A stretch of 64,000 nucleotides of DNA from Wuchereria bancrofti (taxonomy: Eukaryota; Nematoda; Chromadorea; Rhabditida; Onchocercidae): NCBI GenBank assembly GCA_005281725.1, contig SSBO01000012.1:1027304-1091303 (forward strand), read 5' to 3'. Under the pieces are notes generated by a model. It did not search any database and was not told where the DNA came from. It saw only the letters and a program-made list of their open reading frames with translations. Below, one piece after another: positions 10,174-24,682 of the stretch; position 1 is the stretch's first letter, and each line of letters opens with the position of its first letter. A program made the position numbers and the translations under genes.

Positions 10174-12741
10174 ATGAATGGACTCGAATCTCATAAGAAA
10201 AAGAAAAAGAACCGTTTAAATCGTAAGCCTTTATTGGATGAATTTATTACACCCAAATCGTTGGTGACAGAACAGAAAGATGCAAAAAATCAAAAGGTTT
10301 TTTGTTATTCTGTTAATTTATCCTGAATTTTTGTTGATTACTTTAGATATTTTTGGATATTTATATATTCGGGACAGACCTTAATATCTAGAACTTTTAG
10401 TCAATTAAACGAACTTTCGAGTCACTTGAGACAATGTAAGCATTAGTTATCAACATGCCACTGCTTATTTTCTTGTATACTGTCGCTAAAGACGAAGAAC
10501 AAAGGTGACAAAATTAAGTGATATGTACAAGGTTATAAAATTAAGAATGTGTAGTTAAAGGCTAATAATTCATGTTAACACCTTCTTTGTTTAAATTAAA
10601 TCTCATTATACATTTAAACTGACTTTTAATCTTCTTTGTTAAATTAAATAACAATCCTTTGTATCGTAAATTAAATTCCTTCTACAATATACACTATTGT
10701 ATTAAACGACTTTTAATCTTCTTGTTCTCCAAATCATCCAGTAATCCCTCCCTACTTCCTTACTAAATCATTATTATAGTTTTTTTTTCTTTCTTATATG
10801 GTTTGGTTGGGTCAAGAGCTCTAAACGCTTTAGTTTTATCCGCTTATGTTATACTGTTAATTTATACTAAAGAGTTGTATCTTCAAGTGATTTATATTAA
10901 TTTTCGTGTTTTAAAATTTGTAGTTTAATTACCCAAGTTTGAGGTAATTAACAATAAAGCAACAAATTCAAAATTTCGCGACATATACTACTAATATAAC
11001 CACATTCCGGATAAGTCATGCATCAAATTTCGGAAAATGCTTCGTGAAGTAAAGTCCATTTAATTCATGCTTATCAACTAAGTGTGGTTTCGCATTCTCA
11101 GTAATTACTCCATTACCTTATGGCAGTTCCCTATAAACTCCGGAAAATAAGTTATGAATTACATTTTTTTCGGAGGAAAACTAGTCAATATGAAGGATCT
11201 GAAAAAAAACAAAATTCTAAAAACTTTAAAAAAATTCCTTCTGGAAGAGGAATGTGCTGTGTTTATCATATACGAAGAATAAATTGGATTAGTTTTTAGT
11301 ATGGATACTTTAGTTACTGTTTACAAGATGAATTTGCAGGAGAAGCAGGAAAAGAATGACAGATCATTTGAATTGGATAAATTTGATCCCTTCAGTTTAA
11401 CCGCGAAGGATGCTGACATAGCGATAATACGATTTTTGAAAAAAGTCAAAAAATTTCAAGATTCTGCATGGAAAAAAAACCCAATTAAGGTTTAATTATT
11501 TTGAATTTTGTAAGGTGTACTCACATCTCCCGTTTTCCAGTGTTTTTTTTTTTTCATTGCTTTTTCAATTTTCTTTCAGTTTTTGTTCTTCTAATTAAGT
11601 AGTTCTTTTAATAAAAAATTGCTCATTTTAATTACTTTTAATTACTCAGTTTTTGTTCTTTTAATTACTCAAGTCAAGTAATTGCTCAAATTCCTTAATT
11701 ACTTAATTACGAAACAACCAATGCTTCTTTCGTCGTAGTAAAATGTAATTTCTTCACAAAATAACAGCAATGTCTGAGCTAGAAATAATAATGTTTTTAG
11801 CAATTTAATATCAACTGTATATTGCTGTATCAAAACATAGATGAACAAACAATTCAAACAAAATAAGACGAAACCGTAGCGACTGATAAATTTCTGGAAT
11901 TTTTTTAGGCAAAATCAAAACATCGATTAGTTTATGGTTTAAGAGAAATACGAAAGCAGTTATTGCTTGAAGCAGTACACTGTGTTATATTGGCGCGCGA
12001 TATTGAAACCGATAAAAGCAGTGTGTGGGATTTCTATCATAGTTCAGATAGAGGAGTTATCTTGTATTGCTGAATAAAGATCTTAAATTGATGTTGAAGT
12101 AGTTCAATGACTTAGTTAAATCATAGATGTTGAGATGTGTTTTTGTATAAATATAATTTAGTTGAAATATATAGGTAGAATTTAGCGATGTAATCAAGTA
12201 GAATTGCTGAGCAGTTTTTTTTTTTTTGTTCCATATTTTGGTACTTAATTAATTTCATGGGGTCCTTTTATATATTGACAGACTAGCTGACAAACAGTCG
12301 AGAAATCCATTTTCTGTAATTCCTAAATGTAAAACAAATTGAATATTTCGTTTCTAGTTAAACTTGCTACTGATGTCGATACGATTAAGGAAATCTGTGC
12401 ATCCAATCATATTAATATTCTCTGGATATCTTCGAAGCACGATTTAGGTAAAGCGGTAAATAAATGGCCAATCGTATCTGCTGTAGCGATCCTTGATTAT
12501 CGCGGTGCTGAAGTATGTTGGGAAGCTTTATTTTTACTAACCATGAAAGTGTTAATTTCAACACTAGCAAAATCTCTTTTAGGAAATTATTATTGAAAAT
12601 GATTTTTTAATATTATTCATTACTTTACTGAGATAATTATTTTTTCAGGATGCATACAGTGCAGCGATGCAGACACTTACAAACTTTATGGCATGTTGTC
12701 GGATTGCTGATCATACTGATCAGTCATCATTATTCGCTTAA
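10174..12741 (+). CDS. SECIS-binding protein 2 (RNA-binding domain only), 210 aa
   Basis: SBP2 binds the SECIS stem-loop in selenoprotein mRNAs and recruits the selenocysteine elongation factor so that UGA is read as Sec. Exons: 10174-10296, 11340-11489, 11909-12020, 12358-12512, 12649-12741; phases 0,0,1,0 fit throughout. Residues 1-41 are very basic (HKKKKKNR). The SBP2/L7Ae-type fold begins near residue 80: KFQDSAWKKNPIKAK, then HRLVYGLREI, CVILARDIE, INILWISSKHDLGKAVNK and AVAILDYRGAE, each lining up with vertebrate SBP2 blocks. The Sec-incorporation domain and long N-terminus of vertebrate SBP2 are absent, as published for C. elegans and other nematodes. ATG 10174 is chosen because an upstream ATG at 10167 hits a stop after nine codons. 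Exon 2 start at 11340 (AATTTGCAG) is needed for phase; 11301 is open but out of phase with exon 1. Confidence 0.85.
10297..11339 (+). other. Intron 1 of the SBP2 gene
   Basis: 1.04 kb with no further exon that I can place. It holds a short lysine-rich frame at about 11190-11282 (MKDLKKNK...YEE, stop) that does not chain in phase. Confidence 0.55.
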
Positions 12742-13613
12742 TGACAAATAATGTTGGATGCATCGAACTTAGTCATAAGCTTAATCAAGAATATTTCTAT
12801 TGATAATCTAGCGTATGTCTTAGTTGCTTATTTGACATGCATTAGACACAATCATAAATCGGCTTTATGGCAAAATTTCATGATGTTGTCGTTCCGCATA
12901 ACTATAATCATTGAATAGTTGATAGCCTGTGGGACTTGAAATTTCATTAAAATTTCAGAAATTGTTTCACAGTACTTCTGATTTCTTTATTAATTTTAAT
13001 GTGAGTCTTTTGAATTTTTATGAGAAATTTTTATGGCATTTTTATGAGCTCAAATATAACACAAGAAAATGAATTATTTTTTAATCTTCTGGCACTTTTA
13101 ACATCATGATACTTTTAACATCGTTTATTTATGCGATCCGGGTAGTTTTTTGAAAATCTTTATTTATTAATAAACTAATATTATCATGCCATCTCGATAA
13201 ATGTTATTCTTTTAATATTACATGACTTTATATATATTACAGATATATTCCACTTAATTATGTTTCGTTTCGTACCACGTGTTGCTCATTTAATATACTG
13301 TAATATGACATAATTGTCTAGCCAAGCTAAATCTGTTTCCTAGTTTTACTAAATCATTATAATAAATGCTACTCATAAACAATTATACATATTACTACAA
13401 TTTCGAGTTCTTTTTTCCTTTCCTTTTCTGTTTAACATAGTGTGTGCTATGTTTTAGGTTTGTATATAAAAAGTTAGCTTTAAATGGATAAGGGGTAAGC
13501 AAATAACTAAAATTAACTCAAATATATATAATTAACAGAATATTAAAACATTAAGGGGATTGGTCTAGCTGGAATAACGCTGCAAAAGACGGCCCGGCTT
13601 TATGCGGAAAATC

Positions 13614-13631
13614 GGGGGTGGGGGGGGGGAA
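13614..13631 (+). other. Poly-G run (G5-T-G10)
   Basis: GGGGGTGGGGGGGGGG, then AAGG, directly after a GC-rich patch (GACGGCCCGGCTTTATGCGG). Very out of character for this AT-rich sequence. Two G tracts could support intermolecular or slipped quadruplex structure. Confidence 0.8.
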
Positions 13632-13694
13632 GGTGATTAAATGTTGTGTTCTAATGTTTGATATGTGGTTGTGATGATGGAATTTTATAGTGCA

Positions 13695-13960
13695 GGTATG
13701 ATTCATGTGACTTGATTTCATTTGAATTGTGAATTGATCTGATTTGATTTTGCCTGACTTGACTTGATAGGGATACGATCCATGTGACTTGATTTGACTT
13801 GAATTATGGATTGGTCTGGTTTGACTTTATTTGACTTGATAGGGATATGTTTCATGCAATTTGACTTAATACGAATATAGTGCATAGGATTTGATTTGGA
13901 TCATGATTTGATTCGATATGAATATGATGCATGTGACTTGATGTGTTATGCATATGTTTC
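13695..13960. repeat. 72-77 bp degenerate minisatellite rich in GACTTGA
   Basis: CATGTGACTT or relatives recur at 13704, 13781, 13853 and 13930. Each unit has several TGACTTGAT/TTTGAATT submotifs, so the array is itself built from smaller, older repeats. Confidence 0.65.
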
Positions 13961-14576
13961 GTGTGATCTGATATTTTAGAATCTATGATGTGTGAATTCT
14001 TCATTTGGTAACCTAAGATGTTAATTCTTTATATTGCAACTTGGTATTTTAATTATTCAGAATCTAAGATGTGAATTCACATTTTCTACCCATAGATATT
14101 TTTGATTGGATTTCAAAATCTGATAATCTTTCTAGAACAAGAATATGGTTGTTGAAGGTGTTAAAATTGTAATTGATATTGACAATAATTGATGTTATAT
14201 GATATGATAATGAACAATACAGGATTTCATTTATTTTTTTTCTTTCCTCATTAGTTTAAGAAAATGATTGATATGTGATTATTTTTCTTTCAAGTTCGAT
14301 TACGTCAAACTATAGTGAAACTTATTCATTTGATACCTATGTATAGCTATAAATGGAATTATTTTTTTCTATCGTTGGAATAAAATATGTGACATGTAGC
14401 AAACCGTTTTTTATTGAAAATTCACTTACGTTAAGTTTCAGCTACACTCTTAAATAAGACGTGGAGCGGTATAAAAGCATATCGGCTGAAACCTTTGCGG
14501 TACTTGTATTCTATGCAAGGAGGGACACGACGCACTTTATCGTTCGTTTCAAATCGCATTCTATTAGGTCTTTTCA

Positions 14577-14578
14577 GT
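14577..14578 (+). promoter_or_regulatory. Probable spliced-leader trans-splice acceptor for the thioesterase gene
   Basis: GGTCTTTTCAG ends at 14577, 49 nt before ATG 14627. A strong nematode acceptor here makes the upstream in-frame ATG at 14495 unlikely to be in the mRNA. Confidence 0.45.
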
Positions 14579-14626
14579 TGTTGTCTCCCAGGTTCCTGTA
14601 ACTCGAAAGCCAAACTGCGTACAAAG

Positions 14627-17167
<2,541 letters not shown>

Positions 17168-17860
17168 TTAATTGTTCATATCTTATAAGCAAGATGCAAT
17201 TGGCGTGTCGTTTTCAGTATTTTCATAGATTGTTTGATAAAATTGCTTTATGTGATGTTATTAATTTTGTATAATTAATGCATAAATTGTTAAATGTGAT
17301 TTGAATTCTCATTTCTTTCCGCTTTATTTCCGCCGCTCTGCGCGGTTAAATATTTGAATTATTGTTAAAGTTGTAAGTACAAATCAACTGCTTGTTGTGT
17401 AGAAAAGGACTTGATTAATTACTTCAAAGCGCTTTTCACTGCGCTTTTTTGTCAGGAAAAAGATAGTTGCTACCATATAACTTATTAGTTTAACAAATGC
17501 CATTATCCGTTGCAATGAGATTTTGGGATCAAAAAGATTTTGATGCCCGATTATAAATAGTAATTTATTTATTTTTTTCGTATGAATAATTTTATCAAAT
17601 ATTGGTTAGAAAAATTGTTCGCTTATCAGAACTTGTATTTAAGTAGTAATGATCGCGCTAAGGATGTGCTGTTTATATATATATATTTTGCTATCATTTT
17701 ATTGTCCTTATGCTTTCGGTTGGACTATGAGTTGAATGAAGCTCTGCAGTTTATTTTCAAAATTTCAGGTTATGCTTTTATGTCTTTACGTTTCCGAGTA
17801 AAGTAAAAAGCTAGTGGAATAGCTGCTAGATCAGTTGGTTTCACACAATATTGAACAGCA
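17168..17860. other. Short intergenic region before TM9SF4
   Basis: About 0.7 kb. It contains the 3' flank of the thioesterase gene, a T-rich stretch (about 17560-17580) and the acceptor at 17768. The open frame 17582-17806 lacks domain features and I do not call it. Confidence 0.5.
17768..17769 (+). promoter_or_regulatory. Probable spliced-leader trans-splice acceptor for TM9SF4 gene
   Basis: CAAAATTTCAG ends at 17768, 92 nt before ATG 17861 and about 600 nt after the thioesterase stop. This is the tightest gene pair in the window and the best candidate for a downstream operon position. Confidence 0.4.
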
Positions 17861-20800
17861 ATGTGGCGGAGAATTTATGTTACATTTGTGATTCTGCAGT
17901 TGTGTAGCTTGTTCCATATTGAACAAGGATTTTATGTTCCCGGTGTTGCACCAGTTGAATTCAGAGATGGTGATCCGATTGAAGTTAAGGTTTGATTTTG
18001 TTTAAGTTATACATGCTTTTATTTCGGGAAACGATCTTGTTAGTTTTTTTTTTTCTTGTTAGTAATTCATTATCAAATATTGATTGGTTCTTAACGCATT
18101 AATCTATGTGTTGTTTGAATAATTGGGTTTGAAAATATCTTTGGGATAATTTATTGTTTTTTTTTTTTTAACAACATTCGTTTGTGACTCAATAACATGA
18201 AAATTGTAATATTGTCTGCAAAATCATCTGCGATGATCGGTTTTTTGTTCCTAAAAACAGGTCCAAATTGTAAATGGAAAGTATTAGGCAATTATTTTTG
18301 GTGAAAATGTTAACTACATTCATGAAGATAAGAATTGGATCTCTAGAATTATATTGAGAATTATATGACAGATCAAGATTGACTTTATTTCTCTCAGTTT
18401 CACCTCATTTTAGCATGAAATGTTTTGTGTTTGTTTTGAGGATTAACGAGTTGCTCATAAATATGAGAAAGAATAATTTAATTAAGGTGTTGTTTTCAGC
18501 TTTTAAGAAACTGATCAAGTTAGTTTCAGGGCATAAAAATAACGTCAACAAAGACTGTAGTACCATATGAGTATTACTCGTTGCCTTTTTGTCGCCCGCA
18601 GGGTGCAATACATTACATTTCCGAAAATCTGGGTGAAGTAATGCGCGGTGATCGCATCGTAAATACACCTTTTGCGGTTAGTTTAAAATTTGTTGATGAA
18701 ATTTGAAGAAAGTAAACGAAACTAAAGAATCTAGAAAAAATCTGGTATTTAAAGCAGCGTAATGATCAATTATGTCTTTTAATATTAAGAATTTGCAGAT
18801 ATTCATGAAACGTGATGTGAAATGCAATACAACGTGCTCACCACGTTCTCCGGTATCTCTTAACCCGGAGGAATCGGAAAATTTGGCAAATAGAATCAAA
18901 GAGGAATATCACGTGCATTTGTAAGTATATCTATTATTGTTACACTGAAGATTTAAGACTTTATCATTTGATGGTTGAATAGAGTTTTTAATTTTTGTAA
19001 ACTGATAGGTTTATTGCCAGGTATGTGACCTGCTGAAATTTTTTTTGGACTTTTTTTTTAGTCATTTGGGATTTCGATAAAAAACATTGACATTGCAAGA
19101 TTTATCTTAAAGCTACACTTGATTTCTTTTTTAGACTATAAATTTTTTTCCTGCTACCTGATTCAACTTTACTTCAGATTGGTTGATAATCTTCCATGTA
19201 TTACAAGATATCAAGTTGAAAATTCAAATGAAGTGATTTATGAGAACGGTTATCGTCTTGGATGGGAAAATAACAATCGTTACTATGTAAATAATCATCT
19301 TGATATAATTCTACGCTATCATCAACCAAGACCGGATGTTTATCGTGTTGTTGGTTTCGAAGTACAGCCACAGAGTATTGATAGCAGTCGCTTTAAATTT
19401 ACTTCTGTTTCACCGGTGATTTTTCCTGCAATTGTTGAAGTGCTAACATTTTCATATATTTCATATGACAGCGTTACTGTATCGATCAATTATTCCATAT
19501 GACAAATGAAAAAGCTTTGCAGAATTTGCCCAGTTTTCAAAAAAGTTTATCCCTTTGTTTCATTAAGTGTTTAACGATATGGACTTAGGGTACCTTAATT
19601 AGGTTGCTATGAAATTATCGTATACCAGTTTATACTATGTTTTTTTTTTTTCAGGAATGTACAATAACTGATGGGGAAAATCAGGAAGTGGGAAAAGGTA
19701 TAAACAATATAATGTGGACCTATTCAGTGACCTGGGAAGAAAGTGATGTTCCTTGGGCTAGTCGTTGGGATGCTTATTTATCAATGAAAGATGTTCAGAT
19801 TCATTGGTTCTCAATCGTGAATTCAATAGTTGTCATCTTGTGTTTATTTGGTATGAGCAATTTGTTTATGTATTGAATATAGTCATGTGCTTATAAGTGA
19901 CATTATGTTCATCTTCATAAGAATTTTGGTTTGAATATAATCAGCAATAATGTTAATTGAACTTTTGTAACTTTCATTTGGTCATAGAATGGATATTTTA
20001 CTTTTCCAGGCTTCCTGAGCGTCATCATTGTTCGAACTGTACGTCGAGATATTGCAAAATATAATAAAGGCGAAGAAATGGTTCGTAATTATTTAGTTTG
20101 AATTATTATTACTTTTTTTTTTTTAGAACTCATTAACAGCAACTAGATTTGTTGGATAATTGTTGCCATTGTAGGATGATACATTGGAAGAATCTGGATG
20201 GAAATTGATTCACGGTGATGTATTTCGTCCTCCTCCTGGTTCGATGCTTTTAGTAAATTTTGTGGGTACAGGTATCCAGCTTGTTGGTATGGTCGCCATT
20301 ACGGTTTTCTTTGCTATGCTAGGAATGTTATCACCAGCAAGTCGAGGATCGTTAATGTCTGCAGCGATTGTTCTCTTTTGTTTGATGGGTCTTGTTGCTG
20401 GTTATCATGCTGGTCGTCTTTATAGAACATTGAAAGGTTTTTTTTTTTTGCTATTCTATGAAGATTTCAAAAAAAAAAAGAGTATGGGCTCATTTATATT
20501 GTTTTTCTATCGATTCTAAAAGAGGTAATTTCACATAGAATAAAAGATATGCTAAAATTTCCTTGAAATATTTCATTTATTTCATTCAGAAAAATTTTTT
20601 ATATGAAGGAGTAAAACAAGATCGATTTTAACATTCTTGGAGTTTTTTTAGCTCCACAAATTCTGACTTTAAATTTATTATTTGGTGCAAAATCTGAACA
20701 TTTATTTAGTAGTTTCAAATAAATAATCAAAAGGGAAGATAGGAAAAAGGCAAAAGCAAAGAAAAAAAAAAATGTTAAAGAAATCCTTAGCAGCCATTAC

Positions 20801-22867
20801 TATGGTAAGCTTAGAAACATGAATCTTAAATCTAAATTAAAATTAGATTTCGCTAACATCTATCTTATCTGTGTCATTTGAGCAATGAATTGTGCAGTTA
20901 AGAAGGTGTTTTATGTATTTATTTTTTTGAATCGTTTCATCTTTATTCTGCTGCATTATTATTAGTTTGAACAGTTTGATGTCAGGTACAAGTCCTCGAA
21001 AATGTGCATTTCGAACAGCTGTGCTTTTCCCTTCAATTATTCTTGGTACTGGCTTTTTGCTAAACTTCTTCCTGATCGGGAAACATTCATCCGGAGCTAT
21101 ACCATTTACAACAATGATTGCACTTCTACTTTTATGGTTCGGAGTTGATTTACCACTTCTATTTCTTGGATTTCATTTTGGTTTCCGAAAGCAGGTACGC
21201 TTTTGTACGCTATGAAATAAGAATCATATAGTTTGTCAGATAATTTGCTTATTATCTACATTGATGCATCAAGATTTTGTGCAGCGAAAGATAAGATCCT
21301 TATGTTGGTATATTCGAAGAGAATTTCAGTTAAAAAATATTTTCTCATTTTTTTTTGCAGTCATATTCTCATCCAGTTCGTACAAACCAAATTCCACGTC
21401 AAGTTCCTGACCAACCGTGGTATTTGCAAACGTTACCTTGTATGCTTCTTGCTGGAATTCTTCCATTCGGAGCTGCTTTCATTGAATTGTTCTTTATATT
21501 TTCTGTAAGTCTTTGAGTATGTTTATTTTTCAAATTTTATAACAATCAAGAAACTTGTTGAAAAGCGAAATTTTACACAGCTAATGCTATGAGTTCCTTT
21601 CAGGATGTTAGTATCATGAATGCTGCTTTTAATAATTGAATAGTTCTGATAGTTTTTTGCTAAACAGTTGTAATTGCAGTTGTTTTCATCATTTTCTGTG
21701 TTTACGAATTCATTAATGAATGAAATTTTATTTCACTTCGATATAATATTTTCTTTAGGCTATTTGGGAGAATCAATTCTACTATCTTTTCGGATTTCTC
21801 TTCATTGTCTGTGTTATTCTGTTTATATCGTGCGCACAAATCTCCATTGTTGTAACATACTTCCTTCTATGTGCTGAGGTTTAAAATTTTAAAAATTATA
21901 AGAAAAATAAATTGTATGTTTTTTGCGACCCTTTCATTAAAAGAAAAAAAAAGAAAAATTGAAACCATAGCAATAAAATGAACTGTTAATTTAGCTTTCA
22001 AATTTTCAAGCAATCTAATAGGACTTATTCATATGCTGCATTACAGAATTATCATTGGTGGTGGAAATCTTTTGTTATCAGTGGTGGATCTGCAGTTTAT
22101 GGTATGTTAATTATTTAAGAAAATCGTAATTTAGAGCAGCTTATAACGTTGATGCAACTCATATCGTTTGTGAAGGATTTAAAAAATAAAAAATTCATTG
22201 ATCACTGTTTTATATCTCATAAGAAAAATAGGATTTATGAAATGAGTTTTTCATTTTTGTATGTTGCTCAATACTTAAAAGATTTTATGTTCTTTTCAGT
22301 TATGGGATATGCAACCTTCTATTACTTTAGCAAGGTGAGCTTGAATTTTTGTTTTTTTTTGTTTTTCACCAATCTCTTTCTGATTATTTTTTATTCTATG
22401 CTATATATTCTGATAATTGTACATTGAAAGTCGGTTAAGGTCCTGGCTGGACTTTGACAGTATTATGTGTCCATAAAAAGAAAAAACTTAAGCATTTAAC
22501 ACTAAAATTTTTAAAATTTGAGAAAGTGATTAGTAAATAAGTGATTAGTTAATGGAATTGCATTTTATACGGTTTTATTGAAATGTGTCATCAAAAATTA
22601 CTTGTTGATGATTTTTTAAGTGCAGAACGCATCGGTTGAGGATCATATAATGATATCCGATATTTTCAAGGAAAAAGTAATATCTTTTTCATATTACGTT
22701 CATTTTTTAATTTGCAGCTTAATATCATCGGCTTCATTCCGACACTTCTCTACTTCAGCTATAGTTTTCTGATGGCGTTAGCATTTTGGATCTTGACAGG
22801 CACGATTGGTTTCTATGCGGCTTATTCCTTTTTATGTCGAATTTACGCTGCTGTTAAAATTGATTAG
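17861..22867 (+). CDS. Transmembrane 9 superfamily member 4 (nonaspanin), 625 aa
   Basis: An endosome/Golgi nine-pass protein of the EMP70 family, implicated in membrane-protein sorting, adhesion and phagocytosis. Exons: 17861-17989, 18530-18676, 18799-18920, 19178-19415, 19655-19850, 20010-20080, 20175-20436, 20986-21194, 21361-21504, 21759-21878, 22047-22101, 22300-22334, 22718-22867; phases all fit. A signal peptide (about 1-23) is followed by FYVPGVAP, the lumenal domain ([47 protein letters not shown]), [28 protein letters not shown] into TM1, [73 protein letters not shown] and [11 protein letters not shown]. The C-terminus is VKID, a K-X-D/E Golgi-retention (COPI) signal known in this family. 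It matches TM9SF4 better than TM9SF2/1/3. The exon 4 donor is ambiguous (19416 or 19407, both in phase). Confidence 0.95.
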
Positions 22868-24682
22868 TGCAAAAAAACTAATTTAAGGCTAATTTCTATT
22901 TTTTTCCAAAATATGCTCAATCATCAAACTTGTTGTTTTATACCAAATATTGTTAGAAACGAAATAGGAGAGTGAGATTGCAAGAGTACAAAGTTATTGT
23001 CGCATTGAATGAGATCTAAAGGAATTGTACAAATGAAATATGTTTATTATGATTTATATGAAATCAAAGCTACGTGTTGGGAAGAAAAGTTGGAAATGAA
23101 CGTTTGAAATTTTTTGATGTTCGTATATTTTTTGGTTTTAATCTAGCCACATGTGGCGAGCTGCTTTACCATTTAATCTTCTGTTGAGGGAACCATTTAA
23201 TCTTCTGTATTTAAACGGTTTGTTTAATATATTTCTTGTTAACCTGGCAGTTAGCATTATTTTCATACAGTCTAGATTTAGCTTAATGTTTCTTAGTTGC
23301 TTTAGTGTTTCTTGACAATAGTTGTAAGTGTGCAAGGAAATAAATGTTCTCAAATATGAAATGAGTTCATTTAACTCTGCAAAATTTATCGTTTTTTATT
23401 GAACTGTAATTTATATGATGATATAGATTGTAATGAAGAAGATAAGAAATTAAATAGCATAGAATTAGTGCATTAAAATAACTCACAAAATTATTCTTTT
23501 TTCGTACTTTTTGATTTTCATATCCATATTTTCATCGGTTTGTTTCCTTCATTCATTTGTATCATTTATAATTATGATTTTTTAAGTTAGTTATATTCAT
23601 TTGAAAGTTATGTGCTGTTTTTCGTATACAAAATAATTTCTCATATTTTTTCCCTCCTATGTTTTTCTCTCATTTTGTCTATTACTTTCCTTTACTATAT
23701 AACAGAAGATTTTAAAATTTCGTATCGAATAATACCAAACAATTTCTTATCCTCTATACTCTCATTAAGAGTTACGCGAAAAAATTGTTTTCGTCATTTT
23801 TAAATTGCTTATTTAATTGTTAACTGTAACTATCTGACCATTGCATTTATCATTGATCAAAATAGTTTAAATTTTGAAATATTCTAAAATAGTAGAAAAA
23901 ATCTGGGAGTTTTCGTGTTATTTTTAGGCAGTCTCTAACTTATCGTCTTGCTTGAAACATATGTGATTTCTTATTCATTATTAACTGCCACTTGGTAAGG
24001 AAGAATTTAAAGTTTTATTTTGGTGTCGTTTAAAATACAATTTTTTATTATTCATTTGCTGTACAGCATTTATCGTCTATTTAAGATATAGTTGAAATTG
24101 GAAAAAAAAAAGAACATTGGTAAATAAAGTTAGATTAACTAATGCAACGTATGTGTACCATTGTAGAATGCTTGTTATTTTTTGCACTTCATAATAACAA
24201 AATTTTCTTTCGTTATTATTTCCCTTCTTATACAATCACAGCAATTATTGTCATATTTATTGTTTATTTTTTATAACGGATTAGATTTGAACAAACAATA
24301 AACATTTTTTATTTTTACTGAAGAAAAAAAATAGGAATAAAAGATTTTCTCTCTGATAAACTGATAAAAGAAATTGCATAATTTTGTTGAAATCAACGTT
24401 GTATTTTTTCATTTTAAGTATTTCAACTTTATTTTGTTTTCTATTATTTTTTCTCTTTTTTCCCTTAAATCTTTATGATAGAATTTCAAGAGGAAAGCAA
24501 GTTTTAGTAGTTCATGTAACTTTTAAATGAAAGTTAAGTGATACCTTTTTAATACGATATTTTAATATTTACGTTAAGTATAATATGTTAAATAACAATA
24601 CTTTAACTCTTTATTTTAAAAAAATATTCATGTTTCACTAAACAGAATTGCTTTTTTCAGATTATCATTAATCAAAAAGTTA
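22868..24682. other. Intergenic between TM9SF4 and DNAJC22-like genes
   Basis: No gene seen. A direct repeat ACCATTTAATCTTCTGT occurs at 23168 and 23192. A minus-strand frame over it (23138-23353) has no recognisable features. Confidence 0.55.
24660..24661 (+). promoter_or_regulatory. Probable spliced-leader trans-splice acceptor for DNAJC22-like gene
   Basis: GCTTTTTTCAG ends at 24660, 22 nt before ATG 24683. It is a close match to the nematode acceptor consensus with no upstream coding exon evident. Confidence 0.45.

Larger units (their letters stand above)
12742..14626. other. Intergenic between SBP2 and thioesterase genes
   Basis: No gene seen. It includes an unusually G-rich run (13614-13631) and a 72-77 bp minisatellite (about 13695-13960), both listed separately, and a diverged duplicate around AGAATCTAWGATGTG at about 13978 and 14048. 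Confidence 0.55.

Noticed and set aside
11301..11339. ATG 11301 as the start of the SBP2 gene
   Set aside because: It opens the exon 2 frame, but the Lys-rich exon 10174-10296 joins in phase at 11340 through a good TTTGCAG acceptor. It remains a possible alternative start.
14431..14613. Minus-strand frame opposite thioesterase exon 1
   Set aside because: Shadow of the + strand frame with no supporting features.
14495..14626. Upstream in-frame ATG for the thioesterase
   Set aside because: A strong acceptor at 14577 lies between it and the conserved start, and the extra residues match nothing in the family.
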